Below are positions 1-5,640 of a stretch of 5,814 nucleotides of DNA, one piece after another. Made by a program: the position numbers and the translations under genes. Below the pieces are notes generated by a model. The model did not search any database and had not been told where the DNA came from. It worked only from the letters and a program-made list of their open reading frames with translations. The DNA is taken from the NCBI GenBank assembly GCA_013298485.1, contig JAAFHS010000191.1, positions 1 through 5,814 on the forward strand, in the 5' to 3' direction. Each line of letters starts with the position of its first letter. Positions within the stretch are counted from its first letter, which is position 1. The stretch is from Rhodobacterales bacterium (lineage in GTDB: Bacteria > Pseudomonadota > Alphaproteobacteria > Rhodobacterales > Rhodobacteraceae).

Positions 1-1019
1 GTGGGCCAGACGGGTTTTCCGGTTTCAATCGCGCGCAGAAAATCGCGCGCCTCGATCATGATCTGGTCCTGATAACCGGTGCCGTGCCCGGGGCCCTGGC
101 AGAAGGGCAGGTAATCGGGGTGATCGGGGCCCATCAGGATTTTGCGGAAACCGCGCTGTGCCGGGGGATCGCCGGCGCGGTAGAGCCAGAGGGCATTCTG
201 ATCTTCCTGATCAAAGCGGATGGCACCTGTGGTGCCCGTGATTTCATAGGCATAGCCCATCTTGCGGCCGTGTGCGACGCGGCTGAAGGACAGATGGCCC
301 ATCGCACCATTTGCAAAGCGGCACATGAACTGGCCGATGTCATCATTCGTGACGGCGACAGGGCCATGGGGGCCGGGGCGGGTTTTGTGGACGGTGGCGA
401 TATCGGCGCTTAGCCGGGCGATGGGACCGATCAGGGCAAGGGCTGCGTTGACCATATGGGGGGCAAGATCGCCCATCGTGCCGTTGGCCTGCCCTTGGTT
501 GCGCCAATGGGCGGGCGTTGTGGGATCGGCCCCGAAATCTTCGGTATGTTCGCCGCGAAACCAGGTGACGGCGCCAATCTCGCCTGCAGCGATAAGGGCG
601 CGGGCGTATTGGGACGCGGGGGTGCGGATGTAGTTGAACCCGACCATGTTCACATGGCCCTTTGCGGCGGCGACCATAGCCGTGCTGTCGGCCAGATCGC
701 GGCCCAGCGGTTTTTCGCAGAAGACCGGCTTTCCAAGGGCAAAGGCGGCTGTCGCAATCGCGCGATGGGTGTCTTGCGGGCTGGCGATGACCACGGCCTC
801 AACCGCCGGATCAGAGACTAACATGCGCCAATCGGCAGTGGCGCGGGCGAAACCATAGGCCATACGATAGGTTTCGGCCTTTGCTGCGGTGGTGGCGCAG
901 ACCATCTCCAACCGGGGGCGGCGGGCGGTGTTGAACACGGCGCCGACGGCGGCCATGGCCACGGCATGGGCCTTGCCCATATAGCCGCCCCCGATAATCC
1001 CGATGCCGATTTCGCGCAT
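1..1019 (-). CDS. Gfo/Idh/MocA family NAD(P)-dependent oxidoreductase, C-terminus cut by window edge
   Basis: This minus-strand frame stays open from an ATG at 1017-1019 to base 1, giving 339 codons without a stop; the C-terminus lies outside. The N-terminus is a Rossmann fold with GGGYMG (residues 10-15) for the dinucleotide. CEKPLGR (101-107) carries the family EKP motif, whose Lys103 is the expected catalytic lysine. MGDLAPH (182-188) matches the conserved Asp/His pair of the C-terminal domain. The family oxidises or reduces hydroxyl groups of sugars and cyclitols in the cytoplasm. From memory, GGGYMGKAH, FNYIRTPA, the HW pair near 171-172 and AHGRK resemble levoglucosan dehydrogenase-type members more than classical short IolG. 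It is divergent from iolC across a short gap with a predicted LacI-type operator, so an inositol-related polyol is a reasonable substrate guess. Family assignment is secure; the substrate is not. The leader has only a G-rich stretch before the ATG, so the ribosome site is weak. Confidence 0.9.
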   Translation of the reverse strand, partial: MREIGIGIIGGGYMGKAHAVAMAAVGAVFNTARRPRLEMVCATTAAKAETYRMAYGFARATADWRMLVSDPAVEAVVIASPQDTHRAIATAAFALGKPVFCEKPLGRDLADSTAMVAAAKGHVNMVGFNYIRTPASQYARALIAAGEIGAVTWFRGEHTEDFGADPTTPAHWRNQGQANGTMGDLAPHMVNAALALIGPIARLSADIATVHKTRPGPHGPVAVTNDDIGQFMCRFANGAMGHLSFSRVAHGRKMGYAYEITGTTGAIRFDQEDQNALWLYRAGDPPAQRGFRKILMGPDHPDYLPFCQGPGHGTGYQDQIMIEARDFLRAIETGKPVWP

Positions 1020-1041
1020 GTTGCCCGCCCCGTCAAAACCG

Positions 1042-1059
1042 TTTGCAACCGGTTACAAA
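1042..1059. promoter_or_regulatory. Predicted LacI-family operator in the divergent iol promoter region
   Basis: TTTGCAACCGGTTACAAA is an 18-bp palindrome with one mismatched pair out of nine (C1046 against A1055) and a CG dyad centre at 1050/1051. AANCGNTT-type cores with a central CG are typical of LacI/GalR-family operators. It lies between the divergent dehydrogenase and iolC genes, so one repressor could control both directions. Upstream of it, AACCG at 1037-1041 repeats the left half-site core one helical turn away, making an imperfect 10-bp tandem repeat with 1047-1056. The regulator gene is not in the window. The palindrome is directly visible; the regulator family and target role are inferred. 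Confidence 0.6.
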
Positions 1060-1060
1060 A

Positions 1061-1090
1061 ATAGTAGCGTGGGCACCAGGGATGCGTCAA
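1061..1090 (-). promoter_or_regulatory. Predicted sigma-70-type promoter for the leftward dehydrogenase
   Basis: Read on the minus strand, TTGACG (1085-1090) is a 5/6 match to the -35 consensus and TACTAT (1061-1066) a 4/6 match to the -10 consensus, separated by 18 bp. Transcription would start around 1053-1056, about 35 bases before the dehydrogenase ATG and inside the palindrome at 1042-1059. That is a good geometry for repression. This is a consensus match only. Confidence 0.45.
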
Positions 1091-1113
1091 TGGGCTTGCA
1101 AAGGGCGGTGTGC

Positions 1114-2079
1114 ATGCAGCGGCTGTGGCAACGGATGCGGCTGAACCGGTTTGTCGTGCTGGGGCGCGTGGGCATGGACCTTTACGCCGATCCGCCGGGC
1201 ACGCGACTGCAGGATGCTGCGGCCTTCTTTCCAGCGATTGGCGGGTCTGCGGGCAATATCGCCGTGGCGCTGGCGCGGCAGGGGGCGGTGGCAGCGCTGC
1301 TGACACGGGTGTCGGATGATGCGGTGGGGCAGTATTGTCTGGGACAGCTGGGCCGCTATGGCGTCGAGACGCACCATGTGCATCTGCAGACGGGCGGTCA
1401 ACGCACATCGCTGGCGGTGACGGAGACCTGTGCCAGCGATTGCCAGACAGTGCTGTATCGCAATGGCGCGGCTGATTTCGCCTTGTCCGAGGCGGATGTC
1501 GCAGCCGTGGACTTTGCGCCCGTTGCCGGATTGATCGTGACGGGCACGGCGCTGGCGGCCGAACCATCGCGCGGGGCGGCGATGCTGGCCATGGCGCAGG
1601 CCCGGGCGGTGGGGGCGCTGGTTGTGCTGGATGTCGATTATCGGGCCTATTCCTGGGGATCGGTGGATGAGGCGGCATCTGTTTGCCTGCAGGCGGCAGG
1701 GATGGCCGATATCATTGTTGGCAATGATGATGAATTCGGTCTGATGGCCGGAGGGCATGGGGCGGGATGGGCGCTTGCACGGCATCTGGCGCAAACCGGT
1801 GCCTTGCTGACCGTCTATAAACGCGGGGCGGAGGGGGCGGAGACTTTCACCCCCGATTATCATTTCGTGACCGGGATTTTTCCTGTTGTCGCACAAAAGC
1901 CGATGGGCGCAGGGGACGGGTTCATGGGGGGATTGCTGGCGGGGCTGGCGCAGGGTCATCCGCTGGACCGCGCGGTGCAGCGCGGGGCGGCGACGGCGGC
2001 GATGATCGTGGCAGGTATCGGCTGCGCACCCGCGTCACCGGATACGGCAGCGCTGGATGCGTTCATGGCGCGGTATTGA
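1114..2079 (+). CDS. iolC: IolC, 5-dehydro-2-deoxygluconokinase (PfkB family)
   Basis: This cytoplasmic kinase phosphorylates 5-dehydro-2-deoxy-D-gluconate at C6 in myo-inositol catabolism. From the ATG at 1114 it is 321 aa. The N-terminus has NRFVVLGRVGMDL, as in IolC proteins. The PfkB N-terminal signature is at GGSAGNIAVALARQG (43-57), DVDYRAYSW (173-181) is an IolC-typical stretch, NDDEF (204-208) matches the PfkB N-x-x-E motif, and GAGDGF (265-270) carries the catalytic base Asp268. The start is uncertain: ATG 1114 has AAAGGG at 1100-1105, ATG 1090 has AGGGA at 1078-1082, and ATG 1135 has little upstream. An ATG at 1003 is open but would overlap the divergent gene and span the operator, so it is unlikely. 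The protein ends after the kinase domain and lacks the C-terminal DUF2090 extension seen in many proteobacterial IolC proteins. It is followed closely by iolB and an aldolase gene. Confidence 0.93.
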   Translation: MQRLWQRMRLNRFVVLGRVGMDLYADPPGTRLQDAAAFFPAIGGSAGNIAVALARQGAVAALLTRVSDDAVGQYCLGQLGRYGVETHHVHLQTGGQRTSLAVTETCASDCQTVLYRNGAADFALSEADVAAVDFAPVAGLIVTGTALAAEPSRGAAMLAMAQARAVGALVVLDVDYRAYSWGSVDEAASVCLQAAGMADIIVGNDDEFGLMAGGHGAGWALARHLAQTGALLTVYKRGAEGAETFTPDYHFVTGIFPVVAQKPMGAGDGFMGGLLAGLAQGHPLDRAVQRGAATAAMIVAGIGCAPASPDTAALDAFMARY

Positions 2080-2088
2080 GAGGTTACG

Positions 2089-2931
2089 ATGCATATAGCA
2101 CCCTATGACAACGGCAATCAGGCGATCATCGGCGCGGATCACCCCACGGTGCCGCTGGTCTATTTCAACATTGTCAAACTGGCGCGGGGGGAACATTTCA
2201 CCTCGACTGTGCCGGGGTATGAGACCTGTGTGGTGCCCGCAACGGGAACGGTGGATGTGCAGGTCGGGCGGGAGCGTTTTGCCGATATCGGCAGGCGCCG
2301 TCTGAATGTCTGGGACGGGGAGCCGGAAGGCGTTTATGTACCGACAGGGCTGGCGGCCGAGATCACCTGCCTGTCGGATCAGGCAGAGGTGTTCGTGGCG
2401 GGGGCCAGATTCGATACTATACTCGCCCCTTTTGCCATTCGTGCCGCCGATATCGACCCGGTGCAATACGGATCGGACGACACCAAGACCCACCGCAAGA
2501 TCAAGCATATTCTGGGCACGAAGTATCATGGCCGGGTGGGGCGTCTGCTGGTGTCTGAGTTATACACCGTGGGCGCGGGCGGTTGGTCCGGCTTTCCCAG
2601 CCACAAGCATGATACCGACCGCCTGCCGCTGGAGACGAGGCATGACGAGGCGTATAACTTCCGCTTCAACCCGGCCCACGGGTCGGGTCTGCAGATGCTG
2701 CAGCGGGAGGATGGCCAGCCGGGGGATGCCTATCATATCGTCGACGGATCAACGATTGCACTGGACAAGGGGTATCATCCCTGCTGCGTGCTGCCTGGGT
2801 ATGAGATGTATTACTTCACCATTCTTGCGGGCCTTAGCCAGCGGTCGCTGGTGCAGTATTTCCAGCCGAGCCATGCCCATCAGATTGAAACCATTCCGGG
2901 GATCAAGGACATGATCGCCAAGTTCAAATGA
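2089..2931 (+). CDS. iolB: IolB, 5-deoxy-glucuronate isomerase
   Basis: IolB converts 5-deoxy-D-glucuronate to 5-dehydro-2-deoxy-D-gluconate, the step before IolC. The product is 280 aa, close to the usual 270-300 aa, and has the KduI/IolB bicupin layout. GGWSGFPSHKHD (164-175), the stretch around ETRHDEAYNFRFNP (182-195) and YHPCCVLPGYEMYYF (229-243) are strongly conserved IolB blocks. His172, His174, Glu187 and His230 are the likely metal ligands of the C-terminal cupin. The start is well supported: GAGAGG at 2078-2083 overlaps the iolC stop and sits 5 bases before the ATG. The coding region ends in ATGA, where the next gene starts, so translational coupling is likely. I see no truncation or missing ligand. 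Confidence 0.96.
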   Translation: MHIAPYDNGNQAIIGADHPTVPLVYFNIVKLARGEHFTSTVPGYETCVVPATGTVDVQVGRERFADIGRRRLNVWDGEPEGVYVPTGLAAEITCLSDQAEVFVAGARFDTILAPFAIRAADIDPVQYGSDDTKTHRKIKHILGTKYHGRVGRLLVSELYTVGAGGWSGFPSHKHDTDRLPLETRHDEAYNFRFNPAHGSGLQMLQREDGQPGDAYHIVDGSTIALDKGYHPCCVLPGYEMYYFTILAGLSQRSLVQYFQPSHAHQIETIPGIKDMIAKFK

Positions 2932-3761
2932 CCATCGCCAGCCTGTCGGATGTGCTGCGGCCCTGCCTGCGCGATGGCACGGCGGTTGCGGGCCTTGTCG
3001 TGCTGGGGTGGGAGGATGCGGTGGCCTTTGTGCGCGCCGCCGAGGCAGAGGGACGCCCGGTCATTCTGCAGGCGGGGCCGGGTTGCCGGGCCCATACGCC
3101 CTTGCCGGTTCTGGGGGCGATGTTCCGGACGCTGGCCGAAGGGGCATCCGTGCCGGTGGTGGCGCATCTGGATCATGGCGAAGGGCTGGCAGTGTGCCGG
3201 CAGGCGATCGACTGCGGGTTCACATCGGTGATGTATGACGGATCGGCGCTGCCTTTTGCAGAAAACGTCTCGAACACGGCGGAAATTGCAGCTTTTGCGC
3301 ATCGGCATGGCGTGTCAGTGGAGGCTGAGCTGGGCTATGTCGGCTATCATCAGGGCGCTGCATCGCGCGGCACGGACGCGGGCGAGGTCGCGCGTTTTGC
3401 TGCCGAGACCGGGGTCGATGCGCTGGCAGTGTCGGTGGGCAACAGCCATCTGATGACGGGGCCGGGGGCGATGGTCGATCTTGGGGCATTGGCCGCAATG
3501 GCGGCAGCGGCACCTGACCTGCCGCTGGTCCTGCATGGCGGATCGGGGATTGCGCCGGATCAGCGGCGTCTGATCGCGGCACAGACGAGCGTGTGCAAAT
3601 TCAACATCGGCACCGAATTGCGCATGGCCTTTGGCGCGGCCCTGCGTGATGCCGTGAACCGCGATGCGGCCCGGTTTGACAGGATCGCGATCCTGTCGGA
3701 AACGATTGACCCGGTGATTGCCGCCGCGCGTGCCGTGATCCGGTCGCTGGGCAGGCCTTAA
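2928..3761 (+). CDS. iolJ: Class II (zinc) aldolase, probable 6-phospho-5-dehydro-2-deoxygluconate aldolase (IolJ role)
   Basis: The 277-aa product belongs to the class II fructose-bisphosphate/ketose-bisphosphate aldolase family. AHLDHGE (79-85) holds the catalytic Asp82 and zinc ligand His83. VEAELG (131-136) has the conserved Glu134. GNSHLMTG (171-178) has the second zinc ligand position, His174, and VLHGGSG (201-207) the third, His203. NIGTE (226-230) forms the phosphate-binding region. The family splits phosphorylated ketoses into dihydroxyacetone phosphate and an aldehyde. Placed third behind iolC and iolB with a 4-bp ATGA overlap, it most probably cleaves 6-phospho-5-dehydro-2-deoxy-D-gluconate into dihydroxyacetone phosphate and malonate semialdehyde, as Bacillus IolJ does. 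The family is clear from the motifs; the substrate and symbol rest on context. A fructose-bisphosphate or tagatose-bisphosphate aldolase is the alternative. Confidence 0.85.
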   Translation: MTIASLSDVLRPCLRDGTAVAGLVVLGWEDAVAFVRAAEAEGRPVILQAGPGCRAHTPLPVLGAMFRTLAEGASVPVVAHLDHGEGLAVCRQAIDCGFTSVMYDGSALPFAENVSNTAEIAAFAHRHGVSVEAELGYVGYHQGAASRGTDAGEVARFAAETGVDALAVSVGNSHLMTGPGAMVDLGALAAMAAAAPDLPLVLHGGSGIAPDQRRLIAAQTSVCKFNIGTELRMAFGAALRDAVNRDAARFDRIAILSETIDPVIAAARAVIRSLGRP

Positions 3762-3809
3762 GCCTTTGCGTTGAACACTTCCGCCCGCGCCCCGGCTTTG
3801 CGGTGGCAC

Positions 3810-3842
3810 CTTGCACCCGGCGTCATTGAGACCGGGTGCAAG
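3810..3842. terminator. Strong stem-loop in the convergent gap, possible terminator without U tract
   Basis: CTTGCACCCGG (3810-3820) pairs perfectly with CCGGGTGCAAG (3832-3842), an 11-bp stem with an 11-base loop. It lies 49 bases after the aldolase stop and about 70 bases beyond the hvrA stop on the opposite strand, so it could serve either or both convergent transcripts. Neither side is followed by a run of T, so it is not a textbook intrinsic terminator. It may instead protect mRNA 3' ends. The pairing is certain; the role is inferred. Confidence 0.5.
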
Positions 3843-3892
3843 CCAAGCGAGATGTCGGCGAAAATGTCACGTCCGGCACCGATGGCCCGATC

Positions 3893-3914
3893 CGGGGCCT
3901 ATCCTGTTGCCCCG
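3893..3914 (-). terminator. Small GC-rich stem-loop immediately after the hvrA stop
   Basis: CGGGGC (3893-3898) and GCCCCG (3909-3914) form a 6-bp all-GC stem with a 10-base loop directly adjoining the hvrA stop codon at 3915-3917. No T run follows in the minus direction. It may help end or stabilise the hvrA transcript together with the larger hairpin at 3810-3842, but in GC-rich DNA a 6-bp stem can arise by chance. Confidence 0.25.
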
Positions 3915-4229
3915 TCAGATGGACATGTCGGACGGGTTCTTGCCCGCCTTCAGGGCCGCCGCAAACCAGCGCGGCTTGCGCCCGCGCCCTGACCAGGTTT
4001 CGGATTTGTTGGCGGGATTGGCGTATTTGGCCACCGCGGGCGAGCGTTTGCGCACCGAGGGTGTGCCCGTCAGCTCTGCCAGGGTGAAACCATTGGCGCG
4101 TGCGACCTCTTCAAGGGCGGCCAGCGCCTCTTTCTTTTTGCGGTCTTCAAAACCATTGATGGCTTTGCCGACGCGGGCATGCAGATCCTTCAGATCTTTC
4201 AGGCTCATGTTATTCAGATCAATCGACAT
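3915..4229 (-). CDS. hvrA: HvrA, H-NS family DNA-binding protein
   Basis: This 104-aa protein is an H-NS-like nucleoid protein of the alphaproteobacterial HvrA/Spb type. Residues 1-45 are charged and helical (MSLKDLKDLHARVGKAI, then a KKKEALAALEE stretch), fitting the oligomerisation coiled coil. Residues about 69-92 hold the C-terminal DNA-binding motif, with TWSGRGRKPRW (78-88) matching the minor-groove-binding core of the family. In R. capsulatus, hvrA lies downstream of regA and modulates photosynthesis genes in response to light; the same order here supports the name. The ATG follows AAAGGA with 8 bases of spacing. The 67-base gap after regA contains a possible promoter of its own. The length is normal and no motif is missing. 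Which genes it regulates in this organism cannot be read from the window. Confidence 0.9.
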   Translation of the reverse strand: MSIDLNNMSLKDLKDLHARVGKAINGFEDRKKKEALAALEEVARANGFTLAELTGTPSVRKRSPAVAKYANPANKSETWSGRGRKPRWFAAALKAGKNPSDMSI

Positions 4230-4258
4230 GGTTATATCCTTTCAACCAAGATCATTGG

Positions 4259-4287
4259 CCTATAACAACCTGATTAAATATCGGCAA
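4259..4287 (-). promoter_or_regulatory. Possible internal promoter for hvrA
   Basis: On the minus strand, TTGCCG (4282-4287) and TATAGG (4259-4264) each match the sigma-70 hexamers at 4 of 6 positions and are separated by exactly 17 bp. A transcript would start near 4252, about 23 bases before the hvrA ATG. This would let hvrA be expressed separately from regA. It is a consensus match in an AT-richer gap and nothing more. Confidence 0.35.
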
Positions 4288-4296
4288 GCGGGCGAA

Positions 4297-4851
4297 TTAT
4301 TTCGGACTGCGCTTGGCAAGAATACGCTGCAACGTGCGGCGGTGCATATTCAGACGACGCGCCGTTTCTGATACGTTGCGATCGCACATCTCATACACGC
4401 GCTGAATATGTTCCCAGCGCACACGATCCGCGCTCATCGGATTTTCGGGGGGTGGGGGCAATGCATCACCGCGCGCGAGCAGGGCATTGGTAATGTCATC
4501 GGCATCTGCAGGCTTGGACAGATAATCAATCGCCCCGATCTTGACGGCCGCAACCGCGGTCGCAATCGCACCATAGCCTGTCAGCACCACGATCTGGCAA
4601 TCCGGGCGCTTTTCGCGCAATGCCTCGACCACGTCCAGGCCATTGCCATCCTCCAGCCGCAGATCGACCACGGCATATGCGGGCGCACGAGTCAGCGCGA
4701 TGGCGCGTCCTGCGGCAACGCTTTCCGCCGTTTCGGCAGAAAACCCGCGTTTTTCCATGGCTTTGGCCAAACGCTTGACGAATGATTCATCGTCATCGAC
4801 CAACAGCAGCGTGCGGTCGGGACCAAGATCACCACCCAGATGTTCATTCAT
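4297..4851 (-). CDS. regA: RegA/PrrA, redox response regulator
   Basis: RegA is the cytoplasmic response regulator paired with the RegB kinase, controlling redox-linked genes such as those for photosynthesis, carbon and nitrogen fixation and respiration in relatives. From ATG 4849-4851 it is 184 aa. The receiver domain (about 14-125) has the acidic triad LLVDDDE (16-22), the phospho-acceptor Asp63 in VVDLRL, Thr91 in LTGYG and Lys113 in LSKPAD. A four-proline hinge (132-135) leads to a Fis-type helix-turn-helix (about 155-181) with SETARRLNMHRRTLQRIL. An in-frame ATG at 4876-4878 would add 9 residues. The shorter start is preferred because it has GGGAG upstream at 4861-4865 and gives the usual family length. 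It lies 94 bases after senC and 67 before hvrA, and the first gap could hold a promoter (TTGAAA at 4901-4906, TAGATC at 4879-4884, 16-bp spacing). Confidence 0.96.
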   Translation of the reverse strand: MNEHLGGDLGPDRTLLLVDDDESFVKRLAKAMEKRGFSAETAESVAAGRAIALTRAPAYAVVDLRLEDGNGLDVVEALREKRPDCQIVVLTGYGAIATAVAAVKIGAIDYLSKPADADDITNALLARGDALPPPPENPMSADRVRWEHIQRVYEMCDRNVSETARRLNMHRRTLQRILAKRSPK

Positions 4852-4897
4852 CACGCATCTCTCCCATTGCCTGACCATGATCTAGCGACATAAAGCG

Positions 4898-4912
4898 TTT
4901 TTTCAATTTTTT
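4898..4912. other. Two phased A/T tracts upstream of regA
   Basis: T6 at 4898-4903 and T6 at 4907-4912 (A6 on the regA coding strand) begin 9 bp apart, close to one helical turn, in otherwise GC-rich DNA. Phased A tracts bend DNA and H-NS-like proteins favour such sites. The tracts surround the possible regA -35 hexamer. The base pattern is seen; curvature and binding are inferred. Confidence 0.4.
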
Positions 4913-4945
4913 GCTGCAAGATCGTGTTTCGGGCCTCGTGGCGCG

Positions 4946-5554
4946 TCACGCCCCCACAAAACAGGCGACACGGTCGGCAATTTGTTCGGCGGTGTCGGTG
5001 TTGTTGAAAAAGTCGACATAGCCCACATCCGGCAGAACGAGATATGTCATCACCGAATGATCCATCAGATAAAACGCATCCCCTGTTTCACGTCTTTGGT
5101 ATAGGATGCGATAGGCGGTTGCGGCAGCCTTAATCTGTTCTTCGCTGCCCGTCAGGCCGATCATTGCGGGATGAATATTTTCGGTGAATTCCGCAAGGAC
5201 CTGCGGCGTATCACGGGCCGGATCAATGGTGATAAAGATCGGCGTCACCTCAATCCCGCGTTCTTCCAGAATATCGACGGCAGCGGCGTTGCGTGCGGCA
5301 TCAAACGGGCAGACATCCGGGCAGAATGTATATCCAAAGTATATCAGGCTGGGTTTTGTGATGACATCTTCATCGGTGACGGTGGCCCCCGTATCATCCA
5401 CCAGGGTAAATGGCCCGCCGATATCGCCCGCAGCCAGACCGCCACGGCAATCGGCATAGGGATCGTTCGATCGCTGATACTGGTAATACCCATAGCCGCC
5501 GCCAATCAGGCCCACCAAAGCGGCAACGCCAAGCAATGCTGCTGTCTTGTCCAT
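4946..5554 (-). CDS. senC: SenC/PrrC, SCO1-family copper-binding membrane protein
   Basis: SCO proteins deliver copper to cytochrome oxidase and carry a thioredoxin-like domain. In Rhodobacter, SenC/PrrC is also tied to RegB redox signalling. From ATG 5552-5554 the protein is 202 aa. Residues about 5-25 form one hydrophobic, Gly/Ala-rich N-terminal anchor, so the rest should face the periplasm. The copper motif CPDVC is at 78-82 in the stretch FGYTFCPDVCPF, and the conserved distal His is at 166 in LMDHS, so all three copper ligands are present. An upstream in-frame GTG at 5564-5566 would add four residues. The ATG is preferred, although only a G-rich stretch precedes it. It is divergent from regB across 86 bases and heads the minus-strand series senC, regA, hvrA. 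Confidence 0.95.
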   Translation of the reverse strand: MDKTAALLGVAALVGLIGGGYGYYQYQRSNDPYADCRGGLAAGDIGGPFTLVDDTGATVTDEDVITKPSLIYFGYTFCPDVCPFDAARNAAAVDILEERGIEVTPIFITIDPARDTPQVLAEFTENIHPAMIGLTGSEEQIKAAATAYRILYQRRETGDAFYLMDHSVMTYLVLPDVGYVDFFNNTDTAEQIADRVACFVGA

Positions 5555-5581
5555 GTCCCACCCCACCCCGCGCAGACCCGA

Positions 5582-5609
5582 TTGATCTGGGCTGCGGATG
5601 GGTTAACTA
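5582..5609 (+). promoter_or_regulatory. Possible regB promoter in the senC-regB divergent region
   Basis: TTGATC (5582-5587, 4/6 match to -35) and TAACTA (5604-5609, weak -10) are separated by 16 bp, which would place the start near 5616 and leave a leader of about 25 bases before the regB ATG. This 86-base region must also hold the senC promoter. No clear -10 for senC or unambiguous RegA-binding site could be assigned by eye. Confidence 0.25.
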
Positions 5610-5640
5610 TGAGATTGGTCAAGGGAAAGAGCAACACATC

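Noticed and set aside
84..858. Several plus-strand open frames over the left edge
   Set aside because: All are antisense to the dehydrogenase, which has clear Rossmann, EKP and catalytic motifs in its own frame; the plus-strand translations look like no protein family.
818..1678. Open minus-strand frame of 286 codons rich in Pro, Arg and Ala
   Set aside because: It lies antisense to iolC and the dehydrogenase start, has the low-complexity composition typical of GC-rich shadow frames, and no recognisable domain; iolC on the other strand has all PfkB motifs.
1087..1959. Open minus-strand frame of 290 codons
   Set aside because: It is fully antisense to iolC, rich in His, Arg and Gln with no family resemblance. 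The long open frame is a by-product of high GC codon bias.
3315..3809. Minus-strand open frame of 164 codons opposite the aldolase
   Set aside because: It is antisense to a motif-complete aldolase and has shadow-like composition.
3811..4371. Plus-strand open frame of 186 codons across the convergent gap and hvrA
   Set aside because: It runs antisense through hvrA, whose H-NS DNA-binding motif is intact; the sequence has no recognisable domain and starts inside the hairpin.
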